From: CAVPHV01 sp963704825
Lineage (GTDB): Bacteria; Actinomycetota; Acidimicrobiia; Spongiisociales; UBA5794
Assembly (NCBI GenBank): GCA_963704825.1
Contig: CAVPHV010000017.1
Location: 124,001 to 188,000, forward strand
Length of the DNA: 64,000 bases
Reading direction: 5' to 3'
Below, piece by piece: positions 27,284 through 34,496 of the stretch. The translations under genes were made by a program, and so were the position numbers. The stretch's first letter is position 1. Each line of letters starts with the position of its first letter. The notes beneath the pieces were generated by a model, which saw nothing but the letters and a program-made list of their open reading frames with translations, did not search any database and was not told the DNA's origin.

Positions 27284-27331
27284 CTTGCAGGATTTCCAAT
27301 CACTTTCTGCAAGTCTTGCAAGAACTTGCAA
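27284..27331. promoter_or_regulatory. Operator cluster between malE and the LacI regulator
   Basis: CTTGCAG occurs at 27284-27290, its variant CTGCAAG at 27307-27313, and a perfect palindrome TTGCAAG-AA-CTTGCAA at 27316-27331. CTTGCAG boxes are the reported targets of the actinobacterial MalR regulator (from memory of Streptomyces work). They sit in the 167-bp divergent region, 20 nt before the regulator start, so the regulator probably controls both itself and malEFG, with maltose or a derivative as inducer. Confidence 0.7.
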
Positions 27332-27350
27332 AGTGGGGGATAGTAGGGGG

Positions 27351-28349
27351 ATGCGTCCCAAGCTCCAGGAAGTCGCCGCGCTCACCGGCGTGAGTGAAGC
27401 CACCGTCAGCCGCGTGATGAACGCCAAGCCCGGCGTGTCGGAACACACCCGCCGGTTGGTGCTCGACGTGCTCAGCGACCTCGGCTACCGCGAGGTCCCG
27501 GTGCGCACGGCGCGTTCGGGGGTCGTCGGCATCATCACCCCCGAGTTGGAGAATCCCATCTTCTCGCTGCTCGCTCAGACCATCGAGGCGCGGTTGGCCC
27601 GCCACGGGATCATGTCGGTCGTCTGTCCGTCGACATCTGAGACGATCCACGAAGACGACTACCTGGATCATTTGGTCGACATCGGGGCCACCGGTGTCGT
27701 GGTCGTCAACGGTCGTTACGCCCAGGCCGGCATCGGATACGAACCGTACGAGCGTCTACTCGACAAGGGGATTCCGACGGTGCTGGTCAACGGGATCTTC
27801 CCCGACTGCACCGTTCCGGCCGTGTCGATCGACGTCGCCGGTGCCGCAGCGTCGGGAGTGCAACACCTCACCCGTCTCGGCCACACCACGATCGGTTGTC
27901 TGATCGGCCCCCGTCGCTACAGCACGTCACAGCTCCTGGTCGAGGGCTACCAGGAGGCAATCGCCGCAGCGGGGCTCAGGAACGGCAGCCGTCTCATTTC
28001 CGAGACTCTCTTCACGCTCGAGGGCGGCCATGCCGGCATGGCCAAGCTGCTCGAGGCCGGCGCCACGGGAGTCATCACCGGTGGTGATCTCATGGCCATC
28101 GGCGCCATCGGCGCCGTTCGGGCCTGGGGCGCCAAGGTGCCCGACGACGTCTCGGTTATCGGTCTCGATGGCACTCCAATCGCCGCCCTCACCAACCCGG
28201 CGCTCACCACCATGCGTCAACCGGTCGATCGCATGGCCGCCGCGGTTGCTTCGATGATCGTGGCCCAAGCCACCGACCAAAGCCGTCCCCGGCCCCAATT
28301 GTTCCGCCCCGAGTTGGTGGTAGGCGGCTCTGCCGCGGCGGCGCCGTAG
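27351..28349 (+). CDS. LacI family transcriptional regulator (MalR-type)
   Basis: ATG at 27351 follows TAGGGGG. The 332-residue protein starts with the LacI helix-turn-helix and hinge: LQEVAALTGVSEATVSRVMN then PGVSEHTRRLVLDVLSDLGY. The rest is the periplasmic-binding-protein-like sugar domain, with VVGIITPELENPIFSLLAQ, GVVVVNGRYA, VSIDVAGAAASGVQHLTRLG and DDVSVIGLDGTPIAALTNPALTT. Divergent from malE and adjacent to the operator cluster, so it most likely represses maltodextrin uptake. A longer in-frame extension upstream of 27351 lacks regulator homology. Confidence 0.93.
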   Translation: MRPKLQEVAALTGVSEATVSRVMNAKPGVSEHTRRLVLDVLSDLGYREVPVRTARSGVVGIITPELENPIFSLLAQTIEARLARHGIMSVVCPSTSETIHEDDYLDHLVDIGATGVVVVNGRYAQAGIGYEPYERLLDKGIPTVLVNGIFPDCTVPAVSIDVAGAAASGVQHLTRLGHTTIGCLIGPRRYSTSQLLVEGYQEAIAAAGLRNGSRLISETLFTLEGGHAGMAKLLEAGATGVITGGDLMAIGAIGAVRAWGAKVPDDVSVIGLDGTPIAALTNPALTTMRQPVDRMAAAVASMIVAQATDQSRPRPQLFRPELVVGGSAAAAP

Positions 28350-28372
28350 CGATCTGCGCAGCCAAACGGGTG

Positions 28373-29290
28373 TCAGTCTCGTTCGACGCGATCGTGATCG
28401 CTGGTCACGGTGACGGGACCATGCAGGTAGGTTCGGACGGTCGGGTAGGCGAGCTCGACCCGGTCGGTGCCGTCGATTCCGTCGAGAATGGCCTCCCAGA
28501 CCGCCTGGGCGATGTCACGCTGCTGGCGCGCCCCCACCAGAAAACGGCACGTGAACATCACGCCGCTGTTGTCGACCGACAGGTACACGATGGGGGTGAG
28601 CGTCCCGACCTTGATGTGGTAGTCGCGGGCCGTCTCCCGAATCCGGGTTCCAGCTACTTCCTCGACATTCGCTGTGTTGTTGATCACGGCTCGTTCGAGG
28701 ATCTGGCGCGCTTCGGTCCGATCAGACTCAAAGGTGACGAGGACGGGAATCTCGTACCAGATGAACTCAAAGCCCTCCGTGTAGTTCGCCACCTTCTTGG
28801 TGAACAGCAGGCCGTTGGGGATGTGAATGAGGCGTCCCGTCGACTGATCGGCGTCGACCCAATTCCCCACTTCCATCAAGGAGAAGCGGAAGAGGCGGAC
28901 GTCGATGACGTCACCCTTGGTCCCATCGATCTCGATGCGGTCTCCGAGTCGAAACGGTCTGCGGCTCAAGATGAAGAACCACCCGGCGAGGTTCTTGAGG
29001 ACGTCTGAAAGTGCAATGGCGATACCCGCAGACAGCAGGCCGAGGAAGGTGGGCAGATTGTCAAAGGCATCTATCCAGATCCAGGCCAACGACATGAGTC
29101 CAATGATCGTGGCCGTGTAGGTGATCATCTTGCCGGCCCGATAGGCACTCCATAGATCGTCGGAGACCTTGGGTAGGGTGCGCAGGACGAGCCATCTGCC
29201 GATGAAGAGAGCCGCGATCACGACAACGGAAGCGAGGAGCTTGCCCTGTGTGTCCGGCGAGATTCCGAGTTGTTCGGTGATCCACTCCAT
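28373..29290 (-). CDS. MscS family mechanosensitive channel
   Basis: A 305-residue inner membrane protein with three helices (about 18-35, 53-73, 80-105). The pore helix region reads LSAGIAIALSDVLKNLAGWF followed by RRPFRLGDRIEIDGTKGDV, then the beta domain FSLMEVGNWVDADQ, IHIPNG. It is the small type of MscS. Start ATG at 29290, 1 nt after the MarR stop, so both are translated from one mRNA. It probably releases solutes on osmotic downshock; coupling to a MarR regulator is unusual. Confidence 0.9.
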   Translation of the reverse strand: MEWITEQLGISPDTQGKLLASVVVIAALFIGRWLVLRTLPKVSDDLWSAYRAGKMITYTATIIGLMSLAWIWIDAFDNLPTFLGLLSAGIAIALSDVLKNLAGWFFILSRRPFRLGDRIEIDGTKGDVIDVRLFRFSLMEVGNWVDADQSTGRLIHIPNGLLFTKKVANYTEGFEFIWYEIPVLVTFESDRTEARQILERAVINNTANVEEVAGTRIRETARDYHIKVGTLTPIVYLSVDNSGVMFTCRFLVGARQQRDIAQAVWEAILDGIDGTDRVELAYPTVRTYLHGPVTVTSDHDRVERD

Positions 29291-29291
29291 G

Positions 29292-29789
29292 TCACTCGTC
29301 TCCCAGGCTGACGAGAAGACGCCGCAACAGTTGAGCGAGCGCATCCCGCTCGTCGGGATCGAGTGCCGCGAGCAGGTAGTCCTGCCTATCGAGATTTGAT
29401 ACGAGGATCTGATCGACCAGATGGCATCCCTCATCGGTGAGGCGGATAACGAGGGCCCGTCGATCTGACGGGTCGGCATGGCGTTCCACCAGGGCGGCAT
29501 CCTCGAGTCGATCGAGACGGCTCGTCATGCCGCCCGTCGTGATGAGCGCTGCTTCGGCGAGTTGCGTGGGGGATAGCTCGTGGCGAGGCGTTTGCCGGCG
29601 GAGGGCGGCCAGTGTGTCGTAGTCGCCCTTGGTGCTCAGCCCGGCCTCGATGGCGCCCTGTTCGAGCTCAGTCTGTAGGTAACTGGCCAAACGGAGGATT
29701 CTGGCAACAACTTCGGTGGTTGAAGCATCGAGATCGGGACGCGCGGCTCCCCACTCGTCGATGACTCGGTCCGTGAAGTCGCGCTCCAT
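29292..29789 (-). CDS. MarR family transcriptional regulator
   Basis: 165 residues with a winged helix: LSPTQLAEAALITTGGMTSR then LDRLEDAALVERHADPSDRR and ALVIRLTDEG, the diagnostic MarR wing. Flanking helices form the dimer interface. It is coupled to the MscS gene downstream and preceded by an AT-rich palindrome, so autoregulation of the MarR-MscS unit is likely. The ligand is unknown. Confidence 0.9.
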   Translation of the reverse strand: MERDFTDRVIDEWGAARPDLDASTTEVVARILRLASYLQTELEQGAIEAGLSTKGDYDTLAALRRQTPRHELSPTQLAEAALITTGGMTSRLDRLEDAALVERHADPSDRRALVIRLTDEGCHLVDQILVSNLDRQDYLLAALDPDERDALAQLLRRLLVSLGDE

Positions 29790-29799
29790 TCGATACCCC

Positions 29800-29836
29800 T
29801 TACCACAAGATTACTTGAGATATTACTATCATATCC
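29800..29836 (-). promoter_or_regulatory. AT-rich promoter/operator of the MarR-MscS operon
   Basis: A strikingly AT-rich stretch in a GC-rich background. It contains the inverted repeat GATAT-7 nt-ATATC at 29819-29835 and, on the reverse strand, the direct repeat AGTAATATCT / AGTAATCTTG. It lies 11-47 nt before the MarR start and fits a MarR binding site overlapping the promoter. Confidence 0.55.
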
Positions 29837-29843
29837 CGAGGAG

Positions 29844-31412
29844 TCAACGTGGGGTGACGAGCCGGCCGCGAAACTTCCCCCACCGCCATTCGGCCGAGGT
29901 CTGGTCGACCCGCCACTCCACCGGCGTCTGGGGCGGTTCTGCGTTCTCGACTCGAGCTCGCACCGCTGCTCGGACTCGGTCCCTGAGATCGTCGGATCCG
30001 CTGAAGCGCATCGGGACTCTGCCGACCTCGAGACCACCGGCGAGGGCGGAGGTTGTGTGGGTCAACGCCTGCTCGGTGCCGTAGAAGATGGCGGGCACCC
30101 CGGGGAGGGCGAGCACGGCATCCGTCGCGGCGGCCAGTCGCGCCGAGTCGCCGCTCCAGCGGTGCAGGCCACGACCCATGTCGTGGTTGTCGAAGAAGCG
30201 AACCCACGAGAAGTCTTCGTGGGCGAGCACGGCAGCCGCCTCTTGCTCGACCTCGACCAAACCGGCGGGGTCCAACTCGCCCCCGAGGAAGTCACGCAAC
30301 GCATAGGCGAAGAGGAAGTCGGTCACCCCGTCGAGCACTCCGCCGTAGCGTCGACAGAATGCCGGCGTCGCGGTGGCTTCTCCAAACAGCCAGGCCTCGG
30401 GATGGGTGCGGTTGAGTTCGCTCGACAGGTCGGCAAAGAACGATTCGCTCGGCCCGAGCACATGGTCGATCCGGTAGCCGGCGACTCCGTACTCATCGAG
30501 CCAGTGCCGGGCGGCGGCGATCAGCGCGGCCCTCGCCTCGGGATGGTTCACGTTGACCTTGGGCATCCCGGGGTTCCCGAAGAACGTGTCGTAGCTGCCG
30601 TCTTCGTGGATGAAGAACCAGTCCCGGGTATCGCCACCTCGGCGGGCTTCGGTGAACCACGGGTGCTCATTCGAAACATGGTTGGGCACGAAGTCGAGCA
30701 GGACCCGGATGCCGGAGTTTCCCGCTGCGATCACCAGGTCGTTGAGGGCGGTGTTGCCCCCGAAGCGTGGATCGACCTGGCCGAAGTCCCTGGTGTCGTA
30801 CCCGTGATAGCTGCTGCAGGTGAAGATTGGGGTGAGCCAGATCGTGTTGATCCCGAGGTCTGCGAGGTAGGGGACCTGTGCGGTGACTCCGGCGAGATCA
30901 CCTCCGGCCCACGCTTTGGGGTGTTCGGGCTCGGGAACGGGACCGCTTGGGGTGGCGAATCGGTCGACGAAGATCTGATACACGACCGCATCGTGAGTCC
31001 ATGGGGGCGGGCGTCGTGAGGTGACGCGGTGGGTGAAGACGGTGGCGGCTCGCTGAGGTCTGCGGCCGTCGGCGTACCAGGCGCGTTCGGTCCCGTCCAA
31101 GCTGCGCACGACGTAGTTGACGATGGTGCCGTCCGGCATCCCCGGCATCACCGCCTCCCAATGAGACCCGACCCGTCGGGCCGGGTATTCAACGCCGCTT
31201 GTTTCGATCGCTTGGGGCGTGACGGCGGCGGGGTCATCGGCGGCAACGATGGTGACCCGGCGCGCGTCCGATGTTGTGGTGACTCGCAGCACAATCGGTC
31301 GCCCCGGCCGAGGGACACTGGGGATCCGGTCGTACTGGTGATCGACGGCCAGGCCTTGCTGGAGGTCGAACATGCCGAAGAGGAAGGCGGCTTGGGGGCG
31401 GCGGGGGAGCAT
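29844..31412 (-). CDS. GH13 alpha-amylase family glycosidase
   Basis: 522 residues: an N-terminal beta-sandwich (about 1-120, with ARRVTIVAADDPAA and WYADGRRPQ) as in neopullulanase/cyclomaltodextrinase enzymes, then the catalytic barrel starting VVYQIFVDRFATP. Conserved regions are LLDFVPNHVS, VAGYRIDHV (nucleophile Asp about 316), WLFGEATATP (acid Glu about 344) and FFDNHD (third Asp about 410). It has no signal peptide, so it acts on imported maltodextrins in the cytosol. It is divergent from the GH57 gene with 41 bp between starts. Confidence 0.9.
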   Translation of the reverse strand: MLPRRPQAAFLFGMFDLQQGLAVDHQYDRIPSVPRPGRPIVLRVTTTSDARRVTIVAADDPAAVTPQAIETSGVEYPARRVGSHWEAVMPGMPDGTIVNYVVRSLDGTERAWYADGRRPQRAATVFTHRVTSRRPPPWTHDAVVYQIFVDRFATPSGPVPEPEHPKAWAGGDLAGVTAQVPYLADLGINTIWLTPIFTCSSYHGYDTRDFGQVDPRFGGNTALNDLVIAAGNSGIRVLLDFVPNHVSNEHPWFTEARRGGDTRDWFFIHEDGSYDTFFGNPGMPKVNVNHPEARAALIAAARHWLDEYGVAGYRIDHVLGPSESFFADLSSELNRTHPEAWLFGEATATPAFCRRYGGVLDGVTDFLFAYALRDFLGGELDPAGLVEVEQEAAAVLAHEDFSWVRFFDNHDMGRGLHRWSGDSARLAAATDAVLALPGVPAIFYGTEQALTHTTSALAGGLEVGRVPMRFSGSDDLRDRVRAAVRARVENAEPPQTPVEWRVDQTSAEWRWGKFRGRLVTPR

Positions 31413-31453
31413 CGGCGGAGCGTAGCTCGCGGGCGAAGCTGCGGAGTGCCAAC

Positions 31454-33070
31454 ATGGGGTCCGTGAAGGGTCGCCTTGTTTTCGTCATGCATGCCCACTT
31501 GCCCTATGTCTTGGGTCACGGCGAGTGGCCATACGGGGCGTCGTGGTTGTACGAGGCCGCGGCCGACACCTACCTCCCGCTGCTCGGATCGCTCGAGGCG
31601 CTCCAGGCCCACGGGGTGCGGCCTGCGTTGACACTCGAGTTCTCGCCGGTGCTCGGAGAGCAACTCGATGATGACCGCTTTCGAACGGGTTTGGTCGGCC
31701 ACCTTGGGGCGCTCATTGCCGCCGCCATACGGAACCGAGATGACGCCGCGGCGTCGGGCGATACCGACCGGGCCGAAATCGCTGAAGGGTGGCGGGATCG
31801 GTACCAAGCGATGCAGGACGATTTCGAGCGGCGCAATCGTGACATCCTGAGCGGGTTCGGCGCTCTTGATGCTGTCGGCGCGATCGAGCTGTTCACCTGC
31901 GCCCGCACCCACGGCTTCCTGCCCCTGCTCGGCTCAGCGGAGCGCACCCGCTGCCAGATCGAGGACGGCGTGGATTGGTTCCTGGCGCGGTTTGGCCGCA
32001 AGCCGCGCGGGATGTGGATGCCGGAATGTGCGTACCGCCCTGGTGGTCCGTGGCAGCCTGCCGCAGGCCTGCCACTCGACGGTGAGCGTCCCGGAGTCGA
32101 GGCGTTCCTGCAGGCGGCAGGCATCGACTGGACGATCATCGACGCTCACCTCGTGACCAAGGGGGCTCCGATCGGCAACTATCCGCCGTGGTCGGCGACT
32201 GCCGGGCAAGGGTTGTCACCCCACCAGATCTACACCCTGGGAGATTCAACGGTTGCGGCGTTTCCCCGCGATCCGACGACGACGGTCCAGGTGTGGTCGG
32301 GCGACGTTGGCTACCCGGCCAATCCGTGGTTCCTCGAGTTCCATCGGCGCCATCACGAAGGTGGGCTGCGCTATTGGCGAGTCACCGATCGCGAGCTCGA
32401 CATCGGTGAGAAGGCGCCGTACCAACCAGGTCCTGCACGCGCGGCCGTTGCCGAGCAGGGCCACCACTTTGCCCGGCTCGTCGGTGAGACTATCGCCAAC
32501 ACGGTTGCGGCCGGAGTTGAAGATCCTGTGGTCCTGGCGCCGTACGATGCCGAACTCTTCGGCCACTGGTGGCGCGAAGGCGTGGAGTGGTTCACCGCTG
32601 CCAGGCGCGAACTCGACGCCGCCGGGATCTCGGTTGCCACGGCCTCGGAGGCGCTCGACGCCTCAGGCACTGCCCAAGCGGTACGGGTCCCGGCAGGCTC
32701 TTGGGGGGACGGCGGCGACTACCGGGTGTGGGATGTGCCGGCGACCGCCGATCTGTGGCGCGCCATCTACGCCGCCGAGGTCGGCCTCGAACAAGCCGAG
32801 GCGGAGGATCCGGAACCGCAACGAACGCTGCGGACCGTGCTCGACCAGCTCCGCCGGACGGTGTTGCTCATCGAGAGTTCGGACTGGGCATTCTTGATAT
32901 CGACCGGTACCGCGGTCCGCTACGCCACCGAACGCTGGAGAGGGCACGCCGCCGACGCCACCTTTCTCGTCGGCCTCGCCGAACACCTGGCCGGAGGCGA
33001 CGCCCTCGACGGAGACCAGGAACGTGGTCTTGCCGGCCTCGTGGAGCGAGATAGGGTGTGGCTGCCGTGA
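31454..33070 (+). CDS. GH57 family enzyme, probable 1,4-alpha-glucan branching enzyme
   Basis: 538 residues beginning GRLVFVMHAHLPYVLGHGEW, the N-terminal GH57 motif. The nucleophile region is GMWMPECAYRPGG (Glu about 196), followed later by the acid region VLAPYDAELFGHWW and a C-terminal helical domain typical of the TK1436/Rv3031-type branching enzymes. It would introduce alpha-1,6 branches into glycogen or a related glucan. The stop overlaps the glycogen synthase start, so the two are coexpressed. A GTG at 31463 is an alternative start. Confidence 0.9.
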   Translation: MGSVKGRLVFVMHAHLPYVLGHGEWPYGASWLYEAAADTYLPLLGSLEALQAHGVRPALTLEFSPVLGEQLDDDRFRTGLVGHLGALIAAAIRNRDDAAASGDTDRAEIAEGWRDRYQAMQDDFERRNRDILSGFGALDAVGAIELFTCARTHGFLPLLGSAERTRCQIEDGVDWFLARFGRKPRGMWMPECAYRPGGPWQPAAGLPLDGERPGVEAFLQAAGIDWTIIDAHLVTKGAPIGNYPPWSATAGQGLSPHQIYTLGDSTVAAFPRDPTTTVQVWSGDVGYPANPWFLEFHRRHHEGGLRYWRVTDRELDIGEKAPYQPGPARAAVAEQGHHFARLVGETIANTVAAGVEDPVVLAPYDAELFGHWWREGVEWFTAARRELDAAGISVATASEALDASGTAQAVRVPAGSWGDGGDYRVWDVPATADLWRAIYAAEVGLEQAEAEDPEPQRTLRTVLDQLRRTVLLIESSDWAFLISTGTAVRYATERWRGHAADATFLVGLAEHLAGGDALDGDQERGLAGLVERDRVWLP

Positions 33071-34404
33071 AGATCCTGATGTCGGCCGCCGAGCTCGCCC
33101 CATTCGTCCGCACCGGAGGTCTGGGGAACGCCGTCGAGGGACTGGCCGGAGCGCTGGCCCGACTCGGCCATGAGGTGACGGTCACCGTTCCCGGGTATCG
33201 CGATCTCGAACCGGAAGGCACCCCGATCGGTGGGAGCTGGTATCGGATCCCCGACCCCCTGCTCGACGTCCTTGCCTACCGAGACGCCTCGTTTGCCCGC
33301 CCCGGGGTCTATGGACCCGAGCCCGGCACCGGCTACGACGACAACTGGCTGCGCTTCGGCCGCTTCGCCCGGGCGACGGCGGACCTCGCCGGCGACTTCG
33401 ACGTACTCCATCTCCACGATGCTCACGTTGGTGCGGCGGCGCTGCTGGCGCCGGTTCCGACCGTGTTCACGATCCACAACGCGGCCCACCCGATGCTGGG
33501 GCCACTCGATGAAGCGGCCGCCTTGCTCGGAGTGGCTCCCGAGGCGGCGATGCCCGGCGGTGCCCTCGAGTGGTACGGCTCGGCCAACTATCTCAAGGCA
33601 GGCATGGTCGGTGCCGACCGGGTGACGACGGTGAGTCCGGGGCACGCGGCTGAACTCGCCGTACCGGACACGTCGTTTGGCCTTTCCGGCATCGTTGGCT
33701 CCCTGGCCCACCCCATCGTGGGGATCTTGAATGGGATCGACACCACGTCGTGGGATCCAACAACCGATGTCACGCTCCCGGCGCCGTTCAGCGCCGATGA
33801 CCTGAAGGGCAAGAAGAAGTCGCGGGCGGCGTTGATGGGCGTGGCGGGCCTGAGCGACGGCCAGGTCTTCGGCAACGTAGGGAGGATGGCGCGCCAGAAG
33901 GGCCTCGGCCTTCTGGCGCCCACCATCGACGATCTGGTGGCTGAAGGCTTCCGATTGGTGTTGGTCGGCAACGGCGAACTCGATGCCATGGTCGACGACT
34001 GGGTGCTGCGTCACCCGGGTGCTGTGGCTCACCTGCCCTACCAGGACTCGCTGTCGCGGCTGGTGTCGGCCGGCGCCGATGCCTACCTGATGCCGTCGGA
34101 GTTCGAGCCCTGCGGCCTCGGACAGTTGTACGCGATGCGCTACGGGACGCCGCCGGTCGTGCGCCTCACCGGGGGTCTCGCCGACAGCGTGCATGACATC
34201 GACGAGCACGACGATCGCGGCACCGGACTTGGGTTCCGCACGTTTGAGCCGGAATCGTTGGCCAAGACGATTCGCCGGGCCATGCGCTATCACCTTGGTT
34301 TGCCTCGGCTTTGGAATCGGATGCAGGTGAACGGGATGACCGTTGACTGGTCGTGGGAAGCCCGCGCCGCCGAGTATGAGGCGGTCTACGCCGCCTCCGG
34401 TTGA
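33058..34404 (+). CDS. glgA: GT5 family glycogen/alpha-glucan synthase
   Basis: 448 residues with two Rossmann-like halves. N-terminal KILMSAAELAPFVRTGGLGN carries the nucleotide-sugar motif, where the usual Lys of KxGGL is Arg (residue 18). VFTIHNAAHPM, LNGIDTTSWDP, GRMARQKGLGLL and MPSEFEPCGLGQLYAMRYG are GT5 marks. It transfers glucose from ADP- or UDP-glucose to a growing alpha-1,4 glucan. GTG at 33058 or the GTG at 33067 (which overlaps the GH57 stop as GTGA and gives the family-like VKILM start) may be used. Confidence 0.9.
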   Translation: MAAVKILMSAAELAPFVRTGGLGNAVEGLAGALARLGHEVTVTVPGYRDLEPEGTPIGGSWYRIPDPLLDVLAYRDASFARPGVYGPEPGTGYDDNWLRFGRFARATADLAGDFDVLHLHDAHVGAAALLAPVPTVFTIHNAAHPMLGPLDEAAALLGVAPEAAMPGGALEWYGSANYLKAGMVGADRVTTVSPGHAAELAVPDTSFGLSGIVGSLAHPIVGILNGIDTTSWDPTTDVTLPAPFSADDLKGKKKSRAALMGVAGLSDGQVFGNVGRMARQKGLGLLAPTIDDLVAEGFRLVLVGNGELDAMVDDWVLRHPGAVAHLPYQDSLSRLVSAGADAYLMPSEFEPCGLGQLYAMRYGTPPVVRLTGGLADSVHDIDEHDDRGTGLGFRTFEPESLAKTIRRAMRYHLGLPRLWNRMQVNGMTVDWSWEARAAEYEAVYAASG

Positions 34405-34496
34405 ATCTCTCCTCAGGCTGCGCTCCGGTCTGGTCGATGTTTCCTGGGAACCATGACGTGCACTTCCCCACGCCTTGACTGCGGGATGGCAGTGCG

